In this document: positions 1-8,677 of the stretch, piece after piece
Numbering within the stretch: the first letter of the stretch is position 1
Layout: each line of letters begins with the position of its first letter
Origin: Wukongibacter sp050859025
GTDB taxonomy: Bacteria; Bacillota; Clostridia; Peptostreptococcales; Caminicellaceae
Assembly: GCF_050859025.1 (NCBI RefSeq)
Contig: NZ_CP138200.1
Location: forward strand, 2,046,001 to 2,110,000
Reading direction: 5' to 3'
DNA: 64,000 bases
Program-made: the position numbers and the translations under genes
Notes under the pieces: generated by a model
What the model was told of the DNA's origin: nothing
Database searches by the model: none
The model's input: the letters and a program-made list of their open reading frames with translations, nothing else

Positions 1-2
1 AC

Positions 3-191
3 TTTAATAGTAAGAAAATAGAATCTACAATTAATAGTACAACTACAGACGCATTTAATTATTTCGATTTTTTAAATTCTACATTCTTGCAACTTAAAAC
101 AGGAGAAAATATCTTTAGATTTGATGCGGACAATGGCATTGATAATTTGGAAGTGGATATATATTACACAAACAAGTATTTGGGGGTGTAG
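3..191 (+). CDS. Phage distal tail (Dit-like) protein, C-terminal end only
   Basis: The reading frame is open from the left edge to TAG at 189-191, giving 62 residues of a protein that starts outside the window. The end has the ordered, aromatic beta-strand pattern of the C-terminal domain of siphovirus distal tail proteins (for example GENIFRFDADN and DIYYTNKYLG). The next gene starts 3 bases later and is a Gp37-like tail protein, which is the usual partner downstream of Dit in Firmicute siphoviruses. The family call rests on a short fragment plus this context. Confidence 0.6.
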   Translation, partial: FNSKKIESTINSTTTDAFNYFDFLNSTFLQLKTGENIFRFDADNGIDNLEVDIYYTNKYLGV

Positions 192-194
192 AGT

Positions 195-1190
195 GTGGAA
201 TTGTATATATTTAATAGAGACCTAGAACCGCAGGGAATTATAGAGGGATATGATTCTCTTCGATGGGTTCGCAGATATAGTCAGTGTGGGGAGTTTGAAT
301 TACAAACCGCCTTGACTGCATCAAATCTAAAATTATTACAGCAAGAAAATATAATCTACAAAAAAGATGATACTGAAGCAGGAGTAATAAATTATATAAA
401 TTATAAGCTAGATACCGATGGTAAAGAAATAATTGTAGTAAAGGGTAAATTTGCTACAGGGTACCTAAATAGAAGAATAACATTAGGGGCTAATACTATT
501 ACAGATACAGCAGAAAATATTATGAGGATATTACTAAACGATAATGCTATTAATCCCACTGATTCTAATAGAACGATTAGTAATTTGATCTTAGGCGTAA
601 ACAACGGCTTTACTGAAAACGCTAGTTATACCCTTGATAATAAAGAGTTGTTAGAGGATATAGAAAATATTGCAGCTCTTGCAGAACTAGGAATTAGAAC
701 GGATTTTGATATAACAGATAAGAAACTTGTATTTAATCTTTACAAAGGACTGAATAGAAGTCTGAATCAAACAACTAATCCACGTGCAGTATTTAGCAAA
801 GAATTTCAGAATATTTTAGAACAAGAATATATAGGTAGTAACAACAATTATAAAAATGTAGCCTATGGTAACAGTACAAGTCTAGGAAATGCGACGGGAT
901 TAGATAGATTTGAAATCTATACAAATAATGATTTAGACGTAGAATTGTCCAAAAGACCTAAAATAACAACTTTTGACAGTAAAATTAATTTAAATAGTAA
1001 CCTAAAGTATAAAGTTGCTTTTGACTTAGGTGATATAGTAACATTCGAATCTAAAAAATGGGGTATTGTAATAGATACAAGAATTACAGAAATAGAAGAA
1101 GTATATGAACAAGATGGATTAAGTATTAATGTTGTATTTGGAAACTCAATACCAACATTAATAGACAAAATAAAGAAAGAAATAAAATAG
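195..1190 (+). CDS. Siphovirus ReqiPepy6 Gp37-like tail protein
   Basis: This 331-residue protein opens with a hydrophobic strand followed by a YDSLRWVRRYSQCGEFEL segment, the hallmark opening of the Gp37-like/tail-associated family found after the distal tail protein in Gram-positive siphoviruses. These proteins sit at the tail tip, in a role comparable to the Tal/gp27-like hub. The GTG start at 195 is preceded by a G-rich ribosome site overlapping the end of the previous gene, and the next gene starts 13 bases after the stop, so the genes form one late tail operon. No peptidase domain is visible. The family is recognised from sequence pattern and order; the precise function is inferred. Confidence 0.75.
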   Translation: MELYIFNRDLEPQGIIEGYDSLRWVRRYSQCGEFELQTALTASNLKLLQQENIIYKKDDTEAGVINYINYKLDTDGKEIIVVKGKFATGYLNRRITLGANTITDTAENIMRILLNDNAINPTDSNRTISNLILGVNNGFTENASYTLDNKELLEDIENIAALAELGIRTDFDITDKKLVFNLYKGLNRSLNQTTNPRAVFSKEFQNILEQEYIGSNNNYKNVAYGNSTSLGNATGLDRFEIYTNNDLDVELSKRPKITTFDSKINLNSNLKYKVAFDLGDIVTFESKKWGIVIDTRITEIEEVYEQDGLSINVVFGNSIPTLIDKIKKEIK

Positions 1191-1203
1191 AAAGGATGAT
1201 AAA

Positions 1204-4200
1204 ATGGCTGAAAAAAGCGGATTTTTCAACTCGGTTAATGGAGACCGTAAATATAAAGCGGATTTCTTTGCAGAATACTTTGCTAGTTTTATTGGAAATG
1301 GGGTATTTCCAAACCCTAGCGACAATTTACAAGTAATAGCAAACGATAATATGACCGTAACCGTAAAACAAGGTAGTGCTTGGATTAACGGTTATTTTTA
1401 TGTAAATGATTCCGATTTGATATTAAACATAGATAATGCCGACGGTGTGCTAAACAGAATAGATAGAATTGTATTACAGTATAGTACACTTGATAGAACG
1501 ATTACTGCAAAGATAAAAAAAGGTACATTTGATAGTAGTCCAATAGCTCTAATTCTACAACGTGATGCGGATGCCTATGAATTAGGGATTGCAGATATTG
1601 CAATTAATGCTGGAGCAACAAGTATTACACAAGCTAATATCACGGATTTAAGGCTTAGTAATGATTATTGTGGTGTAGTAACGGGTACTGTAGACCAAAT
1701 AGATACAACTACTTTATTTAATCAATATCAATCTTGGTTATTAGAAAAGAAAAGCGAATATGATACAGATTTATCGCAGTGGATTAATACTAAGCAATCA
1801 GACTATCAAGCTTGGTATGATACTACTATAGCAACGGAACAGATTGAAATAGATGCAATGGAAGAACAATTTCAGACGGATTGGGATACTTGGTTTGCTA
1901 CTGTTCAAGGGGCATTAGATGGTGATGTTGCTGGGAATCTATTAAACTTAATTAATGCTAATACTACTAGGATTAAAATCAATCAAGATAAAATTGACAT
2001 TTTAGAAAACAACATTGACAACCTCAACACCAATGACATTCAAGCAAGATTAGAGATGGAAGATTTAAAAAGAAGATTAGAGCTTGCGGAAATAGCAAAC
2101 CTTGAAAGTTTTGCTTCAAAAGATGATATGGGCTTTTTTGATTATTTCGATACTACCGATAATATAGATTTAGCAAATACTACTGCAACAGTAGATACTA
2201 CAGCAAAACAAGTACAATTTCCTGCAAAACAAAACTTTACAGTTAAAAGTGTAGGAGACTTTACGGATGCTACAGATATAAAAGTAGATGGGGAAGTAAA
2301 TGTAGGAGACAAAATAAACAATATTCTCGTTAATTCTGTTACAAGTCAAGAGGAAATTACTACGAATACTGTTGTAGATGCTACAGTGGTAGCTAGTGCT
2401 TATGATACTTCAAAAAATGCCAGACCACAGGTACTTAGTAATGGATGGATAGTAATAGCAGTATATATTCCTTCAAGTGGGATATATTTTTATAAAACAG
2501 AGAAGGGTGATTGGACAGATGTAGAACAATTATGTTATATGGGTAGTGGATTAAGTTCGGCTGATTTTTCTATTGTTTCTTCTGGAAATTTTATATATGT
2601 GATAGGTAATAATGGATATTATAATTATTTTGATGCCACTACAGTAAACAACGATAATATAGGTAATTTAGGTCTAGACACTTCTCAAACAGCATTAGAC
2701 TCTTGTTCTCTAGCAATCTCCCCCGACAAAACAACTCTATGGGCTGCATGGGCTAGTAAGAACAGTACATACCCAAATAGCTTTAATATTAGGACTTGTA
2801 AGGGAATTATACAGTTAGATGGTAGTGTTAATTGGAGTTCTGTTGAGCAAATCACATCATATAATACGAATGGAATTGACTTAACTAATCCATCGATAGT
2901 TGTAAATTCAGATAATAATCCAGTAACAGTTTATGAATGGATAAATTTATCATCAAATTACTATATAGGCAGGGCATATTTAAATGATTCAACTTGGATA
3001 GTTTCTGACTCTCCAACAGCTAATCCAGTATATTATGCTACTTATTCTCAATCTTCGCCAGATTTAATAGTAGATAAAAACGGTGTTTTATTGTGTGTTT
3101 GGGAAGGGCAAGATAGTACAGAAAGTAGCAACCATATTAGATTTAGCAAATCTACAGATGATGGTTTGACTTGGAGTGCTATGGAGAAGTTGACAAGTGG
3201 TAGTTATAACAAAAGAAAACCTTCAATTACAGTTAATAAAAACGATGAAATATTCATAAGATGGTGGGGGGTTAATTCAAACTCAAGTCCTTATGGCACT
3301 ATAGAAGGCATAAATAATATAGATGGGGTATGGGGTAGCATTTTAGATATAACCAATAAAACAACAGGTAGTGCTTATTACCCCTCAACTCTATTCGACC
3401 CAACATTTACACTAGATTTTAGCTCTCCATTATTCATATATGAAGACAATGAAAACTCTAAAGTAGGTTTCTACGGAACATGGGACACTGTAAAAGAACA
3501 ATTTTATCCTGTCTTGAACCAAGTAATTTCAACGGTTGACAATGAGGAATTGACTGTAATACCTAATCCTTTTAGTGTATTACAGATGAATCAAGAAACA
3601 TTTGATACTTTTAACAGTATAGAATTAAGACTTTATCCAGAGATAATTCAAAAAGCAACCATAAGTGGAACCGTAACAAGTTCTACAAGTGTAACAATAG
3701 GAGCTACAGATAGACCATTGGTAACTGGAGATAAGCTCTGGATTGGAAATATAGAGAATGAAATTGTGGGTTCTACTGGAAATTCTATTAATCACAATAT
3801 ACAAAATGCTACAGTAACACCTAACGTTTATGAGACTAATAGTAAGGGAGCATTAGTACAATTAGAAAATGGATGGTTGGTTGCTGGTTTTTTTAATGAC
3901 CCAAATATTGGCTTTTCTATATATAAACCAGAAGAAGAAAACCCTCAATGGGTAGAATTACCATTAAAAACTAACTACGGGGCTGAAGATGGATTTTTTA
4001 TAGTTTCAAAAGGAAATACTATACATGTATTGACTGCACATGATGCAAATATTCAAAATCATTATATGAATATGACTGAGTACGATGGTGTAGCAACCAA
4101 TTTTGGGACAAACGTTGGTACTATAGATACTGGACGGTCTAATATGAGTGGCTGTTCTCTAGCAATATCCCAAGACAAAACAACATTACATGCTTGTTGG

Positions 4201-5193
4201 GGTGATAGGGATAGTACACGTCCTAATTCATTTAATATTCGGTATGCAAAAGGTACAATTAATCAAGATAATAGCGTTACATGGAGTAGTGCTGAGCAAA
4301 TTACTTCATATAATACCAATGGTATCAACTTGATTAATCCATCAATAGTTGTAAATTCAGATAATAATCCAGTAATAGTTTATGAGTGGATAAACTCATC
4401 ATCAAATTTCTATATTGGTAGAGCATATTTTGATTCTTCGAATTGGATAGTTTCTGACTCCCCATCAGCTAATCCAGTATATTATGCTTTCTACGCGCAA
4501 TCCTCCCCATCAGCAATATTTGTACCTCAATCAGTAAATGGATTAGCAAATGGTAGAATATGGGTTGCTTGGCATGGTCAAGATAGTATTGATGATAATA
4601 TATATCATATAAGAGTTAGTTATTCAGATGATGGTGGAGTAACATGGAGTGCTATGGAAAAATTGACAAGCTTAACAACTAGTCATAATATTCAACCTAG
4701 TATTACTTGTAATAAAGATAATAAAGTATTTATTACATTTATTACGAACAATAACTCTCAAACTACTTATTACGTAGTACGAAAAATATCTAATATCAGT
4801 GGTGTATGGAATAGTCCTAGTATTGTGACACCTAATACGTCAAATAATAGTACACACCCTTCAACATTATTTGACCAAACTTTTACATTGGATTTTTCAG
4901 AACCTTTATTTATTTATCAAGATGGTCAAAACTCAAAAGTTGGCTTCTATGGTACATGGACAATTGAACAAGGGTATAATTTAACTCTCACAAATCCAGT
5001 AACATTAACAGATCAACAACAAATACCTATCGTAGATTTTAATGTAGAGCAAGCCAGTACAGCTATGACATTGAACGGAATTGATACAGAAAAATATGAA
5101 TTTAGTGCTGCAAATCTAGCTACTACAACAGCAGATATAAAAATAAACGGACAACAGAATAATCTTAATAGCATGGTTTATGCTATTAGTTAG
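1204..5193 (+). CDS. Large phage tail fibre / receptor-binding protein with two Asp-box propeller-like halves
   Basis: A 1329-residue protein with ATG at 1204 after AGAAAGGATG. Residues 1 to about 160 resemble the conserved N-terminal structural module of Firmicute phage baseplate or upper-fibre proteins (SGFFNSVNGDRKYKADFFAEY near the start). Residues about 190-300 are charged and predicted coiled coil. Two homologous segments follow, roughly residues 389-762 and 867-1252, each with repeated phrases such as NPSIVVNSDNNPV, SSPLFIY/SEPLFIY and KVGFYGTW. Each carries a sialidase-type Asp box (STDDGLTW at 650, SDDGGVTW near 1141), indicating beta-propeller folds. The DNA of the two halves is still similar, so the duplication is fairly recent. 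The likely role is host surface binding, perhaps glycan recognition. No sialidase catalytic arginine triad could be assigned, so enzymatic activity is not claimed. Confidence 0.75.
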   Translation: MAEKSGFFNSVNGDRKYKADFFAEYFASFIGNGVFPNPSDNLQVIANDNMTVTVKQGSAWINGYFYVNDSDLILNIDNADGVLNRIDRIVLQYSTLDRTITAKIKKGTFDSSPIALILQRDADAYELGIADIAINAGATSITQANITDLRLSNDYCGVVTGTVDQIDTTTLFNQYQSWLLEKKSEYDTDLSQWINTKQSDYQAWYDTTIATEQIEIDAMEEQFQTDWDTWFATVQGALDGDVAGNLLNLINANTTRIKINQDKIDILENNIDNLNTNDIQARLEMEDLKRRLELAEIANLESFASKDDMGFFDYFDTTDNIDLANTTATVDTTAKQVQFPAKQNFTVKSVGDFTDATDIKVDGEVNVGDKINNILVNSVTSQEEITTNTVVDATVVASAYDTSKNARPQVLSNGWIVIAVYIPSSGIYFYKTEKGDWTDVEQLCYMGSGLSSADFSIVSSGNFIYVIGNNGYYNYFDATTVNNDNIGNLGLDTSQTALDSCSLAISPDKTTLWAAWASKNSTYPNSFNIRTCKGIIQLDGSVNWSSVEQITSYNTNGIDLTNPSIVVNSDNNPVTVYEWINLSSNYYIGRAYLNDSTWIVSDSPTANPVYYATYSQSSPDLIVDKNGVLLCVWEGQDSTESSNHIRFSKSTDDGLTWSAMEKLTSGSYNKRKPSITVNKNDEIFIRWWGVNSNSSPYGTIEGINNIDGVWGSILDITNKTTGSAYYPSTLFDPTFTLDFSSPLFIYEDNENSKVGFYGTWDTVKEQFYPVLNQVISTVDNEELTVIPNPFSVLQMNQETFDTFNSIELRLYPEIIQKATISGTVTSSTSVTIGATDRPLVTGDKLWIGNIENEIVGSTGNSINHNIQNATVTPNVYETNSKGALVQLENGWLVAGFFNDPNIGFSIYKPEEENPQWVELPLKTNYGAEDGFFIVSKGNTIHVLTAHDANIQNHYMNMTEYDGVATNFGTNVGTIDTGRSNMSGCSLAISQDKTTLHACWGDRDSTRPNSFNIRYAKGTINQDNSVTWSSAEQITSYNTNGINLINPSIVVNSDNNPVIVYEWINSSSNFYIGRAYFDSSNWIVSDSPSANPVYYAFYAQSSPSAIFVPQSVNGLANGRIWVAWHGQDSIDDNIYHIRVSYSDDGGVTWSAMEKLTSLTTSHNIQPSITCNKDNKVFITFITNNNSQTTYYVVRKISNISGVWNSPSIVTPNTSNNSTHPSTLFDQTFTLDFSEPLFIYQDGQNSKVGFYGTWTIEQGYNLTLTNPVTLTDQQQIPIVDFNVEQASTAMTLNGIDTEKYEFSAANLATTTADIKINGQQNNLNSMVYAIS

Positions 5194-5201
5194 GAGGTTT
5201 T

Positions 5202-5681
5202 ATGGGAAAAGTAATTAATAAGGACAAATTGCTCGAATCAGTTAAAAAATTAAATCTCTCTGAAAGCGATTATGAAAAAATAGTCGGAGAAAAATGTCCT
5301 TCTATTGAATTGGATGATTATAAAAATTATAAAATTCAGGAGTTAAAAACAGCATGTAATGCAGAAATTCTAGGTGGCTTTTATTCAAATGCTAATGGGG
5401 AATATAAGCATTATGGTTTAAGCTATGAAGATCAAATAAATCTAGAAGGTATAAAAAATAATCTTGCAATGAATATCATTGCAGAAGCAACTTACTATGC
5501 AAGCGGTGAAGAATGTAAGCCATATATAAAAGAACAGTTTTTACAGTTATATAATGAAGCAATGTCATTTAAAACTGAAAGAATTACTACATGTAAATTG
5601 TTAGTAAATCAGGTTAAAGAAATGAATAGTGTAGACTTAATTAAATCTATTACATGGGAAGAAGTTGAGTGGAATGAATAA
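5202..5681 (+). CDS. Phage tail-region protein, DUF4376-like
   Basis: A 159-residue soluble protein whose ATG follows GGAGGTTTT, 8 bases after the fibre gene. The central part (about residues 45-110) has the DUF4376 pattern: AILGGF, then a glycine/asparagine turn, HYGLSYEDQINLEGI and a helix. Such proteins are common directly after fibre genes in Firmicute phages; some are thought to be fibre chaperones or tail accessory proteins, but the function is not established. It overlaps the next gene by 8 bases, which suggests translational coupling. Confidence 0.55.
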   Translation: MGKVINKDKLLESVKKLNLSESDYEKIVGEKCPSIELDDYKNYKIQELKTACNAEILGGFYSNANGEYKHYGLSYEDQINLEGIKNNLAMNIIAEATYYASGEECKPYIKEQFLQLYNEAMSFKTERITTCKLLVNQVKEMNSVDLIKSITWEEVEWNE

Positions 5682-6090
5682 GGTAATTAAGCATTTAGCC
5701 TTATTTTTTATTATGGGAATAATATATTATTCCATTGAAGTATTGTGGCGTGGATATTCACACATTGCTATGTTCTTTGTAGGTGGTTTATGTGGAGTTT
5801 TAATTGGAAATATCAATGAATATTTTACATGGGAAACGCCATTATTCAAACAACAATTTATAGCAACTATTGTGATTCTAGTAATTGAATTTATTAGTGG
5901 ATGTATATTAAATATATGGTTAAGGTTAGGTATTTGGGACTATTCTCAAATGCCTTTTAATTTATATGGGCAAATATGTTTAGTATATGCTATCCTATGG
6001 TATTTTCTTAGTTTGGTGTGTATTGTGATAGATGACATTCTGAGATGGAAATTATTTGGAGAAGAGAAGCCGAGATATAGATTATTATAG
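5674..6090 (+). CDS. Small multi-pass membrane protein, CmpB-type putative ABC permease family
   Basis: 138 residues from ATG 5674 (a TTG at 5665 would add three residues). There are four hydrophobic segments, roughly residues 5-22, 28-50, 60-83 and 100-122, and short charged ends. The pattern with ALFFIMGIIYYSIEVLWRG at the start and IWDYS near residue 90 matches the PF06541 'putative ABC transporter permease' family. Such proteins appear both in clostridial chromosomes and beside phage lysis genes, where a transport role is unlikely. Its position between fibre and holin suggests a lysis accessory or lysogenic-conversion role, but that is inference. Confidence 0.5.
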   Translation: MNKVIKHLALFFIMGIIYYSIEVLWRGYSHIAMFFVGGLCGVLIGNINEYFTWETPLFKQQFIATIVILVIEFISGCILNIWLRLGIWDYSQMPFNLYGQICLVYAILWYFLSLVCIVIDDILRWKLFGEEKPRYRLL

Positions 6091-6283
6091 TTCAAATAAA
6101 TTCTGGATTTTATACGAATATTTAATTTTGAAATGTAGTGGTTTCAACGGGTATGGAGTTGGATAATTATGTAAAATGTATAAATTTAGTAATTTTTATT
6201 GTTGGTAGTTAAATGTTGAATATTTGTTAAAGATATTGTGTATAATATTAATATATGATATGATTAGTTTGTAAAAAAGTTAA

Positions 6284-6316
6284 TAAAGCCGAGGTGGGTC
6301 AGACCTCGACTTTTGG
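6284..6316. terminator. Bidirectional terminator after the tail genes and the antisense small gene
   Basis: Arms GCCGAGGT and ACCTCGAC flank a 7-base loop, with CTTTT on the plus side and TTTATTAA on the minus side. It can end the tail transcript arriving from the left and the convergent minus-strand gene at 6345-6545. Confidence 0.7.
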
Positions 6317-6344
6317 GTGTTTTTATTATAATTGATGGAAAAAG

Positions 6345-6545
6345 TTATCTTTGTGAGTTGTTTACACTGATGGCTTTTTCTTTTTGTTCTTCATATATAG
6401 CTTTTGTTTCAATATTTACCCCAGGCGCTTCCGCTTTAATGTTAAACTCTTTCAACCTAGAGTTACTATTGTATAAAACCAATGCAACTATAATTACTAT
6501 CGCTATTATTGCTATAATTGCTAAATTTATTAAACCGTTTCCCAT
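6345..6545 (-). CDS. Small single-span membrane protein encoded antisense in the phage lysis region
   Basis: 66 residues with the strong ribosome site GGAGGTGGTAAC directly before ATG (6543-6545 on the minus strand). That is why this strand is preferred over the overlapping plus-strand ORF. Residues 5-24 form one membrane helix (INLAIIAIIAIVIIVALVLY). The charged cytoplasmic tail contains KAEAPGVNIETKAIYEEQKEKA. I recognise no named family. A short tail with a 'lambda-APG-lambda' strand after one membrane span occurs in several uncharacterised small phage and plasmid proteins. Its opposite orientation between tail and lysis genes and its own terminator at 6284-6316 suggest expression during lysogeny, for example as a superinfection-exclusion or small toxin-like protein; this is speculative. 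Confidence 0.6.
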   Translation of the reverse strand: MGNGLINLAIIAIIAIVIIVALVLYNSNSRLKEFNIKAEAPGVNIETKAIYEEQKEKAISVNNSQR

Positions 6546-6864
6546 GTTACCACCTCCACAAACTGGTTGCTCAAGTTATTAAGCACAAGCGAATGACCCT
6601 GACGCCAGTCCGAGGAATCTAATTCTATCTAGATTTGAATTAGTAGGCTATACACCCAAACCTTTTATATCAACATATTGATGAACATTAACAAAGATTA
6701 TGTAATACAATACTATTTTAGCATTAATTGGTAACTTGTACAACTTAATCTTATACATAAATTTATATGTAAATTTAATATATAAATTATTCTAAGAGTT
6801 ACAGATATGTAGCTCTTTTTATTTGTCTATTTTTACATTAACAACAAGGAAAGCAGGGATTATA
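6546..6864. other. Intergenic region between the antisense gene and holin
   Basis: About 320 bases. The left third (6546-6660) is the 5' leader of the minus-strand gene. The middle is AT-rich without a recognisable gene. At 6795-6820 lies a hairpin plus T-run listed separately. No attachment site was recognised. Confidence 0.5.
6795..6820 (+). terminator. Terminator or attenuator just before the holin gene
   Basis: A 9-bp stem AGAGTTACA / TGTAGCTCT (one G-T pair) with loop GATA is followed by TTTTT. It ends 45 bases before the holin start, so it would cut lysis expression from any promoter upstream unless antitermination occurs. Confidence 0.65.
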
Positions 6865-7275
6865 GTGGAAAAAATAATTACTTATATTAAAATAGCAAGT
6901 GCTGGAATATGCACTTTTTTAGGTGGCTATGATATGACTTTGAAAGTACTATTTGTATTTATGGCAATTGATATATTAACAGGTGTTTTAATGGCATTAT
7001 ATAATCAAGAAATTAACAGTAAGAAAGCATATCGAGGAGGAATTAAAAAAATTGGTATGCTTTTAGTGATTAGCTTAGCATTTAAACTAGATCAATTTTT
7101 TGGTACAGATTTTGTTCGTAATGCTGCTATTGGCTATTATGTGGCAACAGAAGGTATTAGCATCCTAGAAAATTGGGGTAAAATGGAATTGCCTTTACCA
7201 TCATTTATTAAAAGTATTCTAATTCAATTGAAGGAAAAGAGCGACAAAGGAAAAGATAGTGGGGTGATTGAATAA
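6865..7275 (+). CDS. Phage holin, toxin-secretion/phage-lysis holin family (PF05105)
   Basis: 136 residues from GTG 6865, preceded by AGGAAAGCAGGG; a TTG at 6823 would add 14 residues that do not look conserved. The family pattern is visible: a first hydrophobic stretch, then AIDILTGVLMAL, then SKKAYRGGIKKIGMLLVISLAFKLD, then a last amphipathic region and a lysine-rich tail. Holins of this family permeabilise the membrane to release endolysin. The stop codon overlaps the endolysin ATG by one base, giving a classical holin-endolysin pair. Confidence 0.88.
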   Translation: MEKIITYIKIASAGICTFLGGYDMTLKVLFVFMAIDILTGVLMALYNQEINSKKAYRGGIKKIGMLLVISLAFKLDQFFGTDFVRNAAIGYYVATEGISILENWGKMELPLPSFIKSILIQLKEKSDKGKDSGVIE

Positions 7276-7664
7276 TGTATAAAGTTATTAAAGATATAAA
7301 GTTAAGCAACAACTTTAAGTTATCTGAATTTGTCTGTAAAGAAGGCAAAAATGAAGTATATGTGGATATAAAGTTAATTAATAAGCTTCAATTATTAAGG
7401 AAGAAACTAGATAAACCAATTGTAATTATATCGGGGTACAGAAGTCCAAGTTATAATAAAAGGGTTGGTGGGAGTCCAAAATCCCAACACTTAGAAGGTA
7501 AAGCTGTTGATATTAAGAAGGTAAAGGGTATTAGTGATGAAGAGTTTATAAAGATTGTTGTTGAACTTGGATTTACAGGTGTAGGCTTGTATGATGGATT
7601 CTGGCATATTGATGTTAGAGACAATCCACATAGTAGAGGATATTCTTTTTGGGATATGAGGTAG
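7275..7664 (+). CDS. Phage endolysin, peptidase M15 family (peptidoglycan L-Ala-D-Glu or D-Ala-D-Ala type)
   Basis: 129 residues covering one M15_3 (PF08291) domain. The zinc-site motifs are clear: SQHLEGKAVDIK gives the first His and Asp, and WHIDVR near residue 112 gives the last His; GYRSPSYN precedes them as usual. No cell-wall-binding domain or signal peptide is present, consistent with release through the holin it overlaps. Cleavage specificity (endopeptidase versus carboxypeptidase) cannot be told from sequence. A terminator follows at 7688. Confidence 0.88.
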   Translation: MYKVIKDIKLSNNFKLSEFVCKEGKNEVYVDIKLINKLQLLRKKLDKPIVIISGYRSPSYNKRVGGSPKSQHLEGKAVDIKKVKGISDEEFIKIVVELGFTGVGLYDGFWHIDVRDNPHSRGYSFWDMR

Positions 7665-7687
7665 GGTCGACAAAGTTGTCGTGCGAG

Positions 7688-7713
7688 AAAGGGTGCTCTT
7701 TAGTACCCTTTTT
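7688..7713 (+). terminator. Terminator after the lysis genes
   Basis: AAAGGGT and ACCCTTT arms around a 10-base loop, followed by a T-run. It marks the likely end of the phage late operon. Confidence 0.8.
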
Positions 7714-7942
7714 ACAATAAAAAAAATTTTTTTCTTCCTTATTATAACACTTCATAGATATAATTATTGAATTGTAAAATATATGTTCTAAAATATTAAA
7801 AAACTGATATAATAATATATAACTATATATAGATAAATCTATATAATTTTACAAGAAAAAACCTAATTATATACAGAGAAAAACTAAATCATGTTAACCT
7901 TTAAAACTATTGAAAAAGCTATATTCTCCATAAACTTACAAT

Positions 7943-8155
7943 GATTATATCCCATGTATAGCTTGGGGAAGAAATGCTAGATTTTCTCAGAAGATGAAGG
8001 TTGGAGACAGAATAAAGGTCTGGGGAAGAATACAGAGTAGAGAATATCAGAAAAAACTTGATGAAGAGAAGGTATTAAAGAAGACAGCCTATGAAGTATC
8101 TATATCAAAAATGAATGTATTACCTGAAGAAAATAATAGGTTAGAGGATGAATGA
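7943..8155 (+). pseudogene. N-terminally truncated single-stranded DNA-binding (SSB-like) protein remnant
   Basis: In the frame ending at TGA 8153-8155, 70 codons read through an OB-fold segment of the small clostridial SSB-like proteins: DYIPCIAWGRNARF, then KVGDRIKVWGRIQSREYQKKL, then TAYEVSISKMNVL. An in-frame TAA sits just before (7931-7933) and no start codon or ribosome site is present; the N-terminal strands are missing. It lies right after the prophage lysis cassette, so it may be a host gene broken by phage insertion or a decayed phage gene. Confidence 0.75.
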
Positions 8156-8273
8156 TAGATTGATTCTAAGCATATAAATCATACTTTTCCTTGTTTAATA
8201 CGTTATAATTAGAAAAGGAGGGGTATGGTTTTATTTTTTGGAAATAGTAAAAATAGAATATTTTGAGAAACCT

Positions 8274-8375
8274 GTATATAGGATGTACTTAATAAATATG
8301 TGGATTTCTTAAATATCCAAGGCATTAGGTAGATTTGAGGAAGGAGAATATAAAAGATTTATTGCAATTTCTATA
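8274..8375 (+). repeat. Family B repeat, long form
   Basis: It begins TATATAGGATGTACTTA and ends AAAGATTTATTGCAATTTC then TATA, matching the ends of the shorter copies at 12237 and 25282. It carries about 45 extra internal bases. Its right end runs directly into the family A copy. Confidence 0.55.
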
Positions 8376-8476
8376 GGGATTCAAGTAGAGACTTTAATTT
8401 ATACATGTTCAAAACTCCCAGAAAAACTGAGTATTTGTACATGTATAAATTAAGTTCTACTATTTGAACCCTATAT
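8372..8476 (-). repeat. Family A palindromic repeat, copy A1
   Basis: An imperfect palindrome from TATAGGGATTCAAG to TTTGAACCCTATA. Inner arms AATTTATACATG and CATGTATAAATT flank a conserved core that reads CTCCCAG...CTGAGTAT, the reverse complement of the core in the copies at 10163 and 55420. A weak -10-like TATAAA (8349-8354) lies 18 bases before it. Confidence 0.8.
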
Positions 8477-8615
8477 AACTGATTTATGATGGAATATGAA
8501 ACAAAAAAAAGTAAAAAGGAATATAGGTCTATAGGAAAAGTATAATCCTTGACATCACAAGTATTAACCATATAATTAGTAATGAGACTTTAGTCTTATT
8601 TATTAAAATAAGAAC

Positions 8616-8643
8616 TTGAAAAAATGGCTGAATAGAGTAAAAT
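8616..8643 (+). promoter_or_regulatory. Likely sigma-A promoter of the 44-residue gene
   Basis: TTGAAA (8616-8621), 16-base spacer, TAAAAT (8638-8643), placed 35 bases before the start codon. Confidence 0.5.
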
Positions 8644-8677
8644 ATTAAATAGGCCCTTATTTTATGGAGGAAAAAAC

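Larger units (their letters stand above)
8156..8615. other. Decayed intergenic stretch with a start-site remnant and repeats
   Basis: After the SSB remnant comes a strong ribosome site AAAAGGAGGGG with ATG 8225, but it opens only a 13-codon frame ending at 8266, so it looks like the broken 5' end of a gene. A family B repeat starts at 8274 and a family A repeat at 8372. A short hairpin (AGACT/AGTCT) lies near 8585. Confidence 0.5.

Noticed and set aside
6313..6582. 89-residue plus-strand hydrophobic ORF
   Set aside because: It is the shadow of the minus-strand gene at 6345-6545, which has a strong ribosome site; the plus frame has none.
8371..8571. 66-residue minus-strand ORF
   Set aside because: It is formed mostly by the family A repeat and has no ribosome site.
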